NCBI GenBank assembly: GCA_007125985.1 | Contig: SLCE01000228.1 | Span: 1 to 40,991 of the forward strand | Length of the DNA stretch: 40,991 bases | Origin: Ectothiorhodospiraceae bacterium | Lineage (GTDB): Bacteria; Pseudomonadota; Gammaproteobacteria; Nitrococcales; Aquisalimonadaceae | Direction of reading: 5' to 3' | In this document: piece by piece, positions 22,930 to 32,452 of the stretch | Layout: the number at the start of each line of letters is the position of its first letter | How positions within the stretch are numbered: position 1 is the first letter of the stretch | The notes under the pieces: generated by a model | Told to the model about the DNA's origin: nothing | The model's database searches: none | The model's input: the letters and a program-made list of their open reading frames with translations, nothing else | Made by a program: the position numbers and the translations under genes

Positions 22930-24594
22930 ATGAGCACGCGCAGCCCGATTTCTGAACTCCCCACCCATCGCGTCGAGAACCAGCCGGAAGCGCTGGGCGA
23001 CTACAACGCGTTCACCACAGATATCGCGCTGATGGAGGCCGTGCGCCGGGAGGGGCCGGACTGGGTGGCCGGGCGCTGTGACACCCTGGGGCAGCAGTTG
23101 GGGAGCCGGGAGTACCAGGACATGGGCTTCCAGGCCAACGAATATCCGCCGCGGCTGAAGACGTTCGACCGCTACGGCCGGCGCATTGACGAGGTGGACT
23201 TCCACCCCGCCTACCATGCCTTTATGCGGCTCGCCATTGAGAATGACTGGCACTCCGTGGCCTGGAAGGAGGAAGGCAGGGGCGGCCATGTGGCGCACAT
23301 TGCTGGCATGTACCTGCTGACCCAGCCGGAACAGGGTTACTGTTGCCCGATCACCATGACTCATGCCGTGGTGCCGGCGCTGCGGCACCAGCCGGAGCTT
23401 GCGCAGGAGTGGGAGCCACGCATCCTGGCCTCGGCCTACGACGGCCGTTGCGTGCCGGCCACGGAAAAGCCCGGCGTGACCTTCGGCATGGCCATGACCG
23501 AGAAACAGGGCGGCTCCGACGTGCGCGCCAATACCACGGTGGCGAAGCCGCTGGGCGCGGGAGGGCCCGGTGGCGAATACGCGCTTACCGGGCACAAATG
23601 GTTCTGCTCCGCGCCCATGTCCGACGCGTTTCTGACCCTGGCGCAGGCGCCGGGGGGGTTGTCCTGCTTCCTGGTTCCACGCTGGCGTCCGGACGGCAGC
23701 CGCAATCCGTTTTTCATCCAGCGTCTGAAGGACAAGCTGGGCAACCGTTCCAACGCCTCCAGCGAGATCGAGTACAACGACACCTGGGCGCAGATGGTGG
23801 GCGACGAAGGCCGCGGCGTGCGCACCATTATCGAAATGGTGCAGCAGACGCGCCTGGACGCCGCCACGGCGCCGCCGGGGATGATGCGCCAGGCCCTGGT
23901 GCAGGTGCTGCACCATGTGCGCCAGCGCAAGGCCTTCGGCAAGGAGCTGATTGACCAGCCGCTGATGCGCAATGTGCTGGCGGACATGACAGTGGAAACC
24001 GAGGCGGCGGTGGCCATGGTGCTGCGTGTGGCCCGGGCCATGGACGAGGGGTTCGCCGACCCGCAGGCCCGCGCCTTCGCCCGCCTGGCCACGGCGGTGA
24101 CCAAGTACTGGACCAACAAGCGCACACCGCAGTTCATCTACGAGGCCATGGAGTGTCTGGGTGGCATCGGCTACGTGGAGGAGAACATCCTCCCGCGCCT
24201 GTTCCGGGAGTCGCCGCTGAACAGCATCTGGGAGGGGTCGGGCAATGTGATCTGCCTGGACGTGCTGCGGGCCATGCAGAAGGAGCCTGAAAGTGCCCAG
24301 GTGTTCATCGCGGAGCTGGAAACGGCCCGAGGCGGTGATGCGCGACTGGATGCGGCCCTCGATCAGCTGAAACAGGAACTCTCTGACACCGGTGACATCG
24401 AGCTGCGTGCCCGCATGATCACGGAGCGGATGGCCACCTGCCTGCAGGGCAGTCTGCTGGTGCGCCATGCGCCGCCGGCGGTGGCCGACGCCTACTGCGC
24501 CACCCGGCTGGCCGGTGACTGGGGCATGAACTACGGCACCCTGCCCCGCGGCGCCGATCTGGATGCCATCCTGACGCGGGCCTGGCCTGTTTGA
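22930..24594 (+). CDS. aidB: AidB, acyl-CoA dehydrogenase-like alkylation-response protein
   Basis: FAD-binding protein of 554 aa, matching E. coli AidB in length and motifs: THRVENQPEAL near the start, CPITMTHAVVPAL, GMAMTEKQGGSDVRANTT, GHKWFCSAPMSDA, GGLSCFLVPRW, RLKDKLGNRSNASSEIEY, and MECLGGIGYVEENILPRLFRESPLNSIWEGSGN. AidB binds DNA and protects against alkylation damage; its acyl-CoA dehydrogenase activity is weak. Start chosen at 22930 because a GGATG element precedes it; in-frame ATG at 22918 is an alternative. No Ada-box or ada gene is visible nearby. It is separated from the ABC operon by about 60 bases and followed by an alcohol dehydrogenase gene. Confidence 0.93.
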   Translation: MSTRSPISELPTHRVENQPEALGDYNAFTTDIALMEAVRREGPDWVAGRCDTLGQQLGSREYQDMGFQANEYPPRLKTFDRYGRRIDEVDFHPAYHAFMRLAIENDWHSVAWKEEGRGGHVAHIAGMYLLTQPEQGYCCPITMTHAVVPALRHQPELAQEWEPRILASAYDGRCVPATEKPGVTFGMAMTEKQGGSDVRANTTVAKPLGAGGPGGEYALTGHKWFCSAPMSDAFLTLAQAPGGLSCFLVPRWRPDGSRNPFFIQRLKDKLGNRSNASSEIEYNDTWAQMVGDEGRGVRTIIEMVQQTRLDAATAPPGMMRQALVQVLHHVRQRKAFGKELIDQPLMRNVLADMTVETEAAVAMVLRVARAMDEGFADPQARAFARLATAVTKYWTNKRTPQFIYEAMECLGGIGYVEENILPRLFRESPLNSIWEGSGNVICLDVLRAMQKEPESAQVFIAELETARGGDARLDAALDQLKQELSDTGDIELRARMITERMATCLQGSLLVRHAPPAVADAYCATRLAGDWGMNYGTLPRGADLDAILTRAWPV

Positions 24595-24728
24595 GTTCCT
24601 GAATTACGGGTCGACTTTCGGGGGGCTTCGGGGCGGCCGGTGAGGGGAGCCTCCGATTCCCGGCCGGAACGAAGCCCGCTATCCTGCTCCCAAGTGATCA
24701 ACACGGGTTCAAGGGGATGACGAACACT

Positions 24729-25715
24729 ATGCGTGCCATGCGACTCCGCCGGGTGGGGCAACCGCTGGTGCTGGAGGAGGTTCCCCGCCCGCAGCCCGGC
24801 CCCGGTGAGGTGTTGGTCCGGGTGTTGGCCTGTGGAGTGTGCCGCACCGATCTCCATGTGGTGGACGGGGAACTCACCGAACCGAAGCTGCCCCTGGTCC
24901 CTGGCCATGAGATTGTCGGCCGGGTGGATGCGCCGGGTGAGGGCGTCAGCGGCTTCGAAACCGGCGATCTGGTGGGCGTGCCCTGGCTGGGCTGGACCTG
25001 CGGGGATTGCGATCATTGCAGGGCTGGCCGTGAGAACCTGTGCGTTCGGGCCGAGTTTACCGGCTACACGAGGAATGGCGGCTACGCCGAGTTCACCGTG
25101 GCCGATGCGCGCTATTGCTTTCCGGTCAGCGGCTACTCACCGGAAGCGGCCGCGCCGCTGCTCTGCGCCGGGCTGATCGGCTACCGGTCCTGGCGCATGG
25201 CTGGCGGGGAGGAGCCGCGACGGCTGGGGATTTACGGTTTCGGGGCGGCGGCGCACATCCTGGCGCAGGTGGCGGTGGCCAAGGGGCAGGAACTCTACGC
25301 TTTCACCCGGCCGGGGGATACTCAGGCCCAGGATTTCGCCCGTCGGCTTGGCGCGGTCTGGGCGGGCGGCGCGGATGAAACTCCACCGTGCCCGCTGGAT
25401 GCGGCCATCCTGTTCGCTCCGGTGGGTGAACTGGTGCCGACGGCACTATCACATGTGCGGCCCGGCGGACGGGTGGTGAGCGGCGGAATTCACATGTCGG
25501 ATATCCCGTCCTTTCCCTATCGGCTGCTGTGGGAGGAACGCAGCATCCACTCGGTCGCCAACCTCACCCGTCGGGACGGCGAGGAATTCCTGGCACTGGC
25601 GCCGACGGTGCCCGTGGAAACGGAAACACGGGCTTATCCGCTGGCGCAGGCCAACCAGGCGCTGGATGACCTGCGTCACGGGCGGTTTACCGGCGCCGCC
25701 GTGCTGATCCCCTGA
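24729..25715 (+). CDS. zinc-dependent alcohol dehydrogenase family protein
   Basis: Cytoplasmic MDR-superfamily oxidoreductase of about 328 aa. Catalytic zinc ligands are in ACGVCRTDLHVVDG and GHEIVG; the four structural-zinc cysteines are intact in CGDCDHCRAGRENLC. The Rossmann motif is altered to GIYGFGAAAHILAQVA (GxGAAA instead of GxGxxG), as in the AdhA-like group that contains this short variant. The start is uncertain: AAGGGG abuts the ATG at 24717, so 24729 (MRAMRLRR) is preferred. It converges tail-to-tail with the thioesterase gene with only seven bases between stops and no terminator. Confidence 0.92.
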   Translation: MRAMRLRRVGQPLVLEEVPRPQPGPGEVLVRVLACGVCRTDLHVVDGELTEPKLPLVPGHEIVGRVDAPGEGVSGFETGDLVGVPWLGWTCGDCDHCRAGRENLCVRAEFTGYTRNGGYAEFTVADARYCFPVSGYSPEAAAPLLCAGLIGYRSWRMAGGEEPRRLGIYGFGAAAHILAQVAVAKGQELYAFTRPGDTQAQDFARRLGAVWAGGADETPPCPLDAAILFAPVGELVPTALSHVRPGGRVVSGGIHMSDIPSFPYRLLWEERSIHSVANLTRRDGEEFLALAPTVPVETETRAYPLAQANQALDDLRHGRFTGAAVLIP

Positions 25716-25722
25716 GCGTGGG

Positions 25723-26526
25723 TCAACCCTCCAACAGCATGGCCAGCTGACGCGAGCGGGCCACCAGGGCTCCGGTTTCGTCCCAGAGCTCGCCGTCCTC
25801 CACCAGCAGGCCATTGTGCAGGTCCTGGGTGTGGAAGCGCGCCGCGATCCAGCCCGGAGCCGGGCGGCGGCGCACCTGCACGGTCAGTTCCAGCGTCGGC
25901 ACCCAGCCCACGCGCCCCAACAGACTGAACACGGCGGGAGGGAAGGCGTCGGCGAACAACGGCAGGGCGGCGGCATCCGTGGGTCGGCCATCCAGGAAAC
26001 GCACCCAACCGGCGATCTCGGCCCGACCGGCGGCGCCGGGCTCGGCGTATTCCGGGGCCATGCGCAGTTCCAGGCGGGAGGTGATGGGCAGGTCGATACC
26101 CTGATCCTTGCCGCTCCGGCTGGGGCAGTCCTCCGGCCGCGGCAAATCCACCGGCGGCAGGCTGAGCGCCGCGCGTCCGGAATCCGGCGCACCCGAAAGA
26201 TCGCCGAAGGCGGCCAGGCAGCGCAGCCGTTCCTTGCCGTCCTGGTGCAGCGAGGCGGCTGTGTTCACGGTGCGCCGGCCGCTGCGGACCAGTTCCGTAT
26301 GGATCTCCGCATCCTGGTCGGCAATGCCGGGGCGCAGGTAATGGGTGGTCACCGTCACCGGATCCTCGCGCCCCGCCAGGCGGGTCATGGCGCGGATCAG
26401 GGTCGCGGCGGCGTAGCCGCCATTGGGCTTGTCGCCGATGTTCCAGGCCGGGTACAGATGGGTGCGCCAGCGCCCGGCGCTCAGCTCCTGTACCGCGGTT
26501 TCGGTGTCGAATTGCCACTGTGTCAT
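25723..26526 (-). CDS. acyl-CoA thioesterase family protein (double hotdog, TesB-like)
   Basis: 267-aa protein with a tandem hotdog layout. The first half contains WNIGDKPNGGYAAATLIRAM, the conserved NGGY substrate-binding segment, then VTTHYLRPGIADQDAEI. The second half contains RAEIAGWVRFLDGRPTD and VGWVPTLELTVQVRRRPAPGWIAARFHTQDLHNGLLVEDGELWDETG, with the usual late Q/D region. It would hydrolyse acyl-CoA thioesters; chain specificity is not visible. ATG at 26526 has TAGGAA about 7 bases upstream. It lies 31 bases downstream of modC on the same strand and may be transcribed with it, though functionally it fits better with the neighbouring aidB/alcohol dehydrogenase genes. Confidence 0.88.
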   Translation of the reverse strand: MTQWQFDTETAVQELSAGRWRTHLYPAWNIGDKPNGGYAAATLIRAMTRLAGREDPVTVTTHYLRPGIADQDAEIHTELVRSGRRTVNTAASLHQDGKERLRCLAAFGDLSGAPDSGRAALSLPPVDLPRPEDCPSRSGKDQGIDLPITSRLELRMAPEYAEPGAAGRAEIAGWVRFLDGRPTDAAALPLFADAFPPAVFSLLGRVGWVPTLELTVQVRRRPAPGWIAARFHTQDLHNGLLVEDGELWDETGALVARSRQLAMLLEG

Positions 26527-26557
26527 AGCGTTTCCTATTCGATGGAGTGGTCGGTTA

Positions 26558-27653
<1,096 letters not shown>

Positions 27654-27664
<11 letters not shown>

Positions 27665-28325
27665 TGACCACCCTCCTCCGGCCGGCCAATCCGTATACCA
27701 GGGCAATGGCCACAAACGAGGTGATCAGCAGCAGCAGCGACATCGCGCCCGCGGCTTCCTCGTCAAAGGCCTGGACCCGGTCATAGATGGCGATGGCAAT
27801 GGTTTTGGTCTCGCCCTCGATAGCGCCGCCCACCATCAGCACCACGCCGAATTCGCCGATGGTGTGCACAAAGGTGAGCACAAAGGCGGAAATCACGCCG
27901 GGCCAGACCAGCGGCAGCTCGATGCGCCAGAAGGTGCGCCAGTGGGACAGGCCCGAGCACCAGGCCGCTTCCCGCAGGTGCATGGGCACTGTCTCGAAGG
28001 CGCGCTGTACGGGCTGGATGGCGAAGGGCAGATTGAAGATGATCGAGGCCAGCACGATACCGGCAAAGCTGAAGTTCAGGCCCTGGCCGGTCAGGCTTTG
28101 CCAGAACTGGCCCATCGGCATGTCGGTGCTGAAGCTCACCAGCAGATAGTAGCCCAGCACCGTGGGGGGCAGCACCAGGGGCAGCGCGATGGCCGCTTCC
28201 AGAAAGCCGCGGCCGCGAAAGTGGCTGTAGGCGAGCCAGCGCCCCACCAGCAGCCCGATGGGTATGAGGACCCCCGTGGTCCAGGCTGCCAGTTCCAGCG
28301 AAAGGCGAAAGGCCGTCCAGTCCAT
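27654..28325 (-). CDS. modB: molybdate ABC transporter permease ModB
   Basis: Inner-membrane permease of 223 aa with five hydrophobic helices. Characteristic sequences: AIALPLVLPPTVLGYYLLV near residue 40, FNLPFAIQPVQRAFETVPMHLREAAWCSGLSHWRTFWRIELPL (coupling EAA loop) and FVHTIGEFGVVLMVGG. These are the standard ModB landmarks. Six bases separate its ATG from the modA stop. It pairs with ModC, whose start overlaps the end of this gene. Confidence 0.95.
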
Positions 28326-28331
28326 GGGCGC

Positions 28332-29123
28332 TCAGTCCTCGTCCGGTGCCACGAAGCCGTAGTCCGCGAGCGTGGCGCGGGCTGCATCCTGCTGCAGATA
28401 ATCGTAAAAGGCGCGCGCTGTGTCGCCGGCGTTGCGGATCAGCACCATGCGTTGCCGCAGTGGACTGTGCAGATCCTCCGGCACCAAGGCGTACGTGCTG
28501 CGCCCGGCGATGCTCGGGGCCAGTGCCAGGGAGTAGGCGACCAGCCCGCCCTGGGTCTCTCCGGACAGCGCGTAGCGCGTGGCCTGGGAGACATTCTCGC
28601 CAATGATCAGGTAGGGCCGGATCTGCTCCCAGAGGCCGCTGGTCTGCAGCGCCTCCTTCGCGGCCACGCCATACGGCGCGTGCTCCGGATTCGCAATGGC
28701 GAAGCGTGTTATCTCGCCGGCCTCCAGCCGTGCCCGCAGCTGTTCCAGACTGCCGTCCACAATAGCCGCCGGGTCATCGGCTCCGGCCAGAACGACCAGC
28801 CGGCCGATGGCGTACAACACCCCGGCATCCTCGGTATGCCCGTCCCGGTGCAGGGCCTCCACGTAGGATTCGTCGGCCGACAGGTACAGCTCGAATGGCG
28901 CGCCCTGGGCGATCTGGCGCCGGAAATTACCGCTGGAGCCGAAGCTCAGCCGCACGGTTTTGCCGGTGTCGGCCTGGAACTGCGTCGCGATATCCTGCAG
29001 CGCAAACTGCAGATCGGAGGCGGCCGCGACAATGGGCCGATCCGCCTGTGCCGGCAGGCAGATCAGTAAGCCGGCGATGCAGGCGAAAAGCCGCAGAAAC
29101 CCCGAGCGACGGTTGCAGAACAT
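28332..29123 (-). CDS. modA: molybdate-binding periplasmic protein ModA
   Basis: Periplasmic molybdate/tungstate receptor (263 aa) with signal peptide LFACIAGLLICLPAQA. The ligand loops are recognisable: VAAASDLQFALQDIA, LSFGSSGNFRRQIAQGAPFELYLSADESYV, FAIANPEHAPYGVAAKEAL and GENVSQATRYALSGETQGGLVAYSLA. Start: ATG at 29123 places the signal peptide correctly and has an AGGGA element upstream; the ATG at 29165 would add 14 non-conserved residues encoded by a repeat-containing leader. First gene of modABC, divergent from an MFS gene. No classic ModE site is visible. Confidence 0.93.
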   Translation of the reverse strand: MFCNRRSGFLRLFACIAGLLICLPAQADRPIVAAASDLQFALQDIATQFQADTGKTVRLSFGSSGNFRRQIAQGAPFELYLSADESYVEALHRDGHTEDAGVLYAIGRLVVLAGADDPAAIVDGSLEQLRARLEAGEITRFAIANPEHAPYGVAAKEALQTSGLWEQIRPYLIIGENVSQATRYALSGETQGGLVAYSLALAPSIAGRSTYALVPEDLHSPLRQRMVLIRNAGDTARAFYDYLQQDAARATLADYGFVAPDED

Positions 29124-29163
29124 GGTACCGGATCCCTGTGTCCCGAATGCGGGACATGGTACC
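29120..29163. promoter_or_regulatory. repeat-flanked palindrome at the modA start
   Basis: A perfect 7-bp inverted repeat TGTCCCG-AATG-CGGGACA (29139-29156) sits in the modA leader. A 10-bp direct repeat ACATGGTACC occurs at 29120 (covering the modA start codon) and at 29154, 34 bases apart. It could be an operator or an mRNA hairpin controlling modA; it is unlike the known ModE box. Confidence 0.4.
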
Positions 29164-29273
29164 ACCGTGCCCCGGCGCTGCCTGCTGCGGCGTGTTGCCC
29201 CGCCCCGGGCGGCGGGCTAAGGTGGCAACAGTGGTTCACGCATAAACAGAAAAATCACGGGGGAGTCCAGGGC

Positions 29274-30521
29274 ATGCGATCCGGTGCGCAGCCGCTGTTC
29301 CATGGCTGGGTTGTCGTGGGCGGGGCGTTTCTCACCATGTTTCTCGGTTTCGGCATCGTCTACAGCTTCGCTGCCTTCATCGATGCCCTGGAGTCCGAGT
29401 TCGGCGCCTCGCGCACCGGGGTCTCCCTGGTGTACTCCGTGTCCAGCGCCCTGTATTTCAGCCTCGGTGCGCTGAGCGGCGTGGTGGCGGACCGGCTGGG
29501 GCCTCGCGTCATGGTGGGAACCGGCCTGCTGGCCGTGGGTGTCGGGCTGATCGCCGCCAGCCTCGGTGACAGTCTGTTTCTGGTGGGCCTGGCGTTTGCC
29601 CTGGGCACGGGTTTGGGCGTGGGCATGAGTTACGTGCCGTCGGTGGGCGCCGTGCAGCACTGGTTCCTGCGCAAGCGCGGGTTTGCCTCCGGACTGGCTG
29701 TGGCGGGCATTGGCGTGGGCATGCTGTTGTTGCCGCCGCTGGCCGCGGGGCTGATCGCCCTTTTTGGCTGGCGCATCGCCATGGCAGTGCTCGGTGCGCT
29801 GGCGCTGATCGGTGCGGTGGTGGCCACCCTGATGGTGGAATCCTCCCCGGAGCGGCGCGGGCTGGGGCCGGACGGGGATCCACCGCTGCCCGCCGGAACA
29901 GCCGGCGAGCCCCTGCCCGGCACGCGCTGGGCGGATGCGGTGCGTTCCCGGCCTTTCAAACTACTCTACCTGGCCTCGTTTCTGGTGGCCCTGGGCCTGT
30001 TCATCCCCTTTGTGCATCTTGTGCCCTATGCGCAGGGCGAAGGCCTGGGCCGGACCCAGGCTGTGCTGCTGCTGAGCCTGATCGGGGTGGGCAGCACGGC
30101 GGGACGCTTCGTCCTCGGGGGTATTGCTGACCGTGTGGGGCGGCGGCCGGCACTGGGCGGCATGCTGCTGGGGCTGGCGATCATGATGGGCTTCTGGGCC
30201 GTGGCGTCGGGGTTCTGGAGCCTGGCCGCCTTCGCCGTGATTTACGGCATGTGCTACGGGGGGTTCGTCGCGCTGCTGCCGGCACTGACCATGGACTACT
30301 TCGGTGCACGCAGTGTCTCCGGCCTGATCGGCGCGCTCTACACCAGTGTGGCGGTGGGTACTTTCGCCGGACCGGCGCTGGCCGGCGTGGCCTACGACCT
30401 GTTTCAGGACTACACGCTCCCCATCGTGCTGGCGGCGGTGGCCAACGTACTGGCGGCTGCCTGCGTTGCCATGCTGGCTGACCCGGTGCACTGGCGCTCT
30501 GAGGCCACGGGTCAGGCCTGA
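29274..30521 (+). CDS. MFS transporter, monocarboxylate/OFA-like
   Basis: Inner-membrane transporter of 415 aa with 12 predicted helices. It begins FHGWVVVGGAFLTMFLGFGIVYSFAAF, the start typical of the monocarboxylate and oxalate:formate antiporter-related branch. The loop 2-3 motif appears as GVVADRLGPRVMV and the second-half equivalent as GGIADRVGRRPALGG. A central cytoplasmic loop (about 190-220) is short and Pro-rich. GGGGGAG lies about 10 bases before the ATG. Divergent from modA and separated from the tetR-RND locus by its own promoter region, so probably monocistronic. Substrate unknown; carboxylates are a reasonable guess. Confidence 0.9.
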   Translation: MRSGAQPLFHGWVVVGGAFLTMFLGFGIVYSFAAFIDALESEFGASRTGVSLVYSVSSALYFSLGALSGVVADRLGPRVMVGTGLLAVGVGLIAASLGDSLFLVGLAFALGTGLGVGMSYVPSVGAVQHWFLRKRGFASGLAVAGIGVGMLLLPPLAAGLIALFGWRIAMAVLGALALIGAVVATLMVESSPERRGLGPDGDPPLPAGTAGEPLPGTRWADAVRSRPFKLLYLASFLVALGLFIPFVHLVPYAQGEGLGRTQAVLLLSLIGVGSTAGRFVLGGIADRVGRRPALGGMLLGLAIMMGFWAVASGFWSLAAFAVIYGMCYGGFVALLPALTMDYFGARSVSGLIGALYTSVAVGTFAGPALAGVAYDLFQDYTLPIVLAAVANVLAAACVAMLADPVHWRSEATGQA

Positions 30522-30538
30522 CCGGCGCTGGGGCTCAC

Positions 30539-30586
30539 TTGACGCGGTTGGCGGGTGCCGCCATTATCCGGACGGACCAGTCCGTC
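30539..30586 (+). promoter_or_regulatory. promoter with overlapping TetR-type operator for the efflux operon
   Basis: TTGACG (30539-30544) and CATTAT (30562-30567) are exactly 17 bases apart, a near-consensus sigma70 promoter. Three bases after the -10 is the perfect palindrome GACGGAC-CA-GTCCGTC (30571-30586), centred on the expected transcription start and 20 bases before the tetR start codon. This is the classic arrangement of an autorepressed TetR gene. Confidence 0.75.
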
Positions 30587-30605
30587 AATGCGATTCCGGG
30601 TAGCC

Positions 30606-31244
30606 ATGACGATCATCCACGGTGCACAGAAAACGCCCCGCGTGCGCAAGGCGGCGGCTGAGCGGGAAGCCGAGATTCTGGCGGCGGCCACCACCGTGTT
30701 CGCGCGCGAGGGTTACCGGTCAGCGGATGTGCAGCGGGTTGCCGATCTGGCGGGCGTCGGCAAGGGAACGGTGTATCGGTATTTCCCGACCAAGGAAGCC
30801 CTGTTCCGCGCAGCGCTCAAGCGCTGTCTCGACCGGCTTCGGGCCTGCAGTGAGGCCGCGCGTGCGGGCGCGGATGATCCGCTGGCGCAACTGAGGGCTG
30901 TGCTGCGGGCCTATTTCGGCTTCTTTGACGATAACCCGGAAGCCATCGAACTGTTCATCCAAGAACGGGCGGAATTGCCGGGCGACGGCGCTTCCCTGTA
31001 TTTCGTGTATTTCGAGGCTCATCATCAGGAATGGGAAGGCATGATCATCGGGTTGCAGGAGAACGGTGTCCTGCGACGATTGCCGCCCCGCACGATCCTT
31101 GAGCTTTTGAATGACATGGCCTACGGCGCGGTCGTTTCCAGCACGCTGTCGCTCAACCGCGCCCCGCTGCGTGAGCGCGCCGATCTGATCATCGATATTT
31201 TCCTCAACGGGCTTGCCGTGCGGCGATCGCAGCACAGTGCCTGA
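30606..31244 (+). CDS. TetR/AcrR family repressor of the RND efflux operon
   Basis: DNA-binding protein of 212 aa. HTH domain: EREAEILAAATTVFAREGYRSADVQRVADLAGVGKGTVYRYFPTKEALFRAAL. The effector domain is helical with FGFFDDNPEAIELFIQERAEL, typical of regulators next to RND pumps. The start ATG at 30606 is chosen because the alternative at 30588 lies within 2 bases of the operator. The gene is the first of the plus-strand efflux locus; about 58 bases separate it from the adaptor gene. Ligand unknown; it probably represses its own promoter and the downstream pump genes. Confidence 0.92.
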   Translation: MTIIHGAQKTPRVRKAAAEREAEILAAATTVFAREGYRSADVQRVADLAGVGKGTVYRYFPTKEALFRAALKRCLDRLRACSEAARAGADDPLAQLRAVLRAYFGFFDDNPEAIELFIQERAELPGDGASLYFVYFEAHHQEWEGMIIGLQENGVLRRLPPRTILELLNDMAYGAVVSSTLSLNRAPLRERADLIIDIFLNGLAVRRSQHSA

Positions 31245-31302
31245 TTACCGACGCCCTGCGTTCAGGCCGGGCCCATCCAGCAGCATGAACTGGAGTGCAT
31301 TC

Positions 31303-32451
31303 ATGACACAGGCAACCAGTGGCCGATCGGCATTTTCCGGTGTTCTCCTTGTGGCCGCGATGCTGCTTGTCGGCTGCGGCACCGAGCCGGGAGGCAATGG
31401 CGAGCAGGAAAGTCCGGCACCGCGGGTGACGGTGGCAACGGTGGAGACGCAGGACGTACGGGTTCAGGGTGAGTACGCGGGACGGGTCCGTGGCTCCCGC
31501 GAGGTGGAGGTGCGTGCCCGCGTTGAGGGTCTGCTTGAGGAACGGCTGTACACCGAAGGTCAGTTGGTGGAGGAAGGCGATGCCCTGTTCCGTATCGATC
31601 CGGAGCCCTACGAGATCGCCGTCCGCAGTGCCGAGGCGGAACGGGCCGATACCGCGGCAAGTCTCGCCCAGGCAGAACGGGAGTGGGAGCGCATTGCCGG
31701 CCTGTATCAGCGGGATGCGGTCAGCCGCCGGGAGCGGGATCAGGCGGAAACGAACCGGCAACTGGCCGAGGCGCGGCTCTCGCTGGCCGATGCCGCCCTC
31801 GCCGATGCCCGCCGTAACCTGCGTTATACCGAAGTGACGGCGCCGGTGTCCGGCGCCACGGATCTGGAGAGTCTGCCGGAAGGCAGCCTGATTGAACGCG
31901 GCACGCTGCTCACCACCGTCACGCGCCATGATCCGGTCCACGTCCGCTTCGCGCTGCCGGAAACGGATGCGGGCATCCAGCGTCTGGCCCGCCGCGCCAT
32001 GGGGCGTGGCCAGGATGAGGTGCAGCCGTACACGGCACAGGTGATTCTGCCCGGCGGTGAACCCTACGAACGCGAGGGGGAGGTGGATTTCACCGCTAGC
32101 ACCATCAACCCGCGCACCGGGACGGTATCCGCCCGGGCGGTGTTTGAAAACCCGGATGGCGATCTGGTTCCAGGCCAGTTCGTCCGTGTGCGTCTGCTCC
32201 TGGAGGAACTGGAAGACGTGTTCCTCATCGACCAGCGCGCCGTGGGTGAGGGCCGGGATGGCCCGCAGGTCTTCGTGGTGGACGATGACGCTGTGGCGCA
32301 CGTGCGCACCGTGCGGCTCGGCCCGGTGGTGGATCGCCGGCAGGTGGTGCTGGAAGGGCTGGAAGCCGGTGACCGGCTGGTGGTGAACGGCATGGCCGGC
32401 CTGGAGGATGGCGCCTCTGTTGATGCCGCCGAGGCCGACGAGGAGTCCTGA
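31303..32451 (+). CDS. RND efflux periplasmic adaptor (membrane fusion) lipoprotein
   Basis: Links the inner-membrane pump to the outer-membrane channel (382 aa). Lipobox LLVGC follows a signal segment. Order: first lipoyl half and beta strands ([22 protein letters not shown]), helical hairpin ([21 protein letters not shown] onward to [13 protein letters not shown]), second lipoyl half ([29 protein letters not shown]), beta-barrel, and membrane-proximal domain ending in [17 protein letters not shown] precedes the ATG at 31303 by 9 bases, which decides it against the ATG at 31285. One base separates its stop from the pump start. Confidence 0.95.
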   Translation: MTQATSGRSAFSGVLLVAAMLLVGCGTEPGGNGEQESPAPRVTVATVETQDVRVQGEYAGRVRGSREVEVRARVEGLLEERLYTEGQLVEEGDALFRIDPEPYEIAVRSAEAERADTAASLAQAEREWERIAGLYQRDAVSRRERDQAETNRQLAEARLSLADAALADARRNLRYTEVTAPVSGATDLESLPEGSLIERGTLLTTVTRHDPVHVRFALPETDAGIQRLARRAMGRGQDEVQPYTAQVILPGGEPYEREGEVDFTASTINPRTGTVSARAVFENPDGDLVPGQFVRVRLLLEELEDVFLIDQRAVGEGRDGPQVFVVDDDAVAHVRTVRLGPVVDRRQVVLEGLEAGDRLVVNGMAGLEDGASVDAAEADEES

Positions 32452-32452
32452 C

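Noticed and set aside
22879-24468. Minus-strand open frame of over 500 codons opposite aidB
   Set aside because: Low-complexity His/Arg/Gly-rich product, while the plus-strand frame matches AidB end to end.
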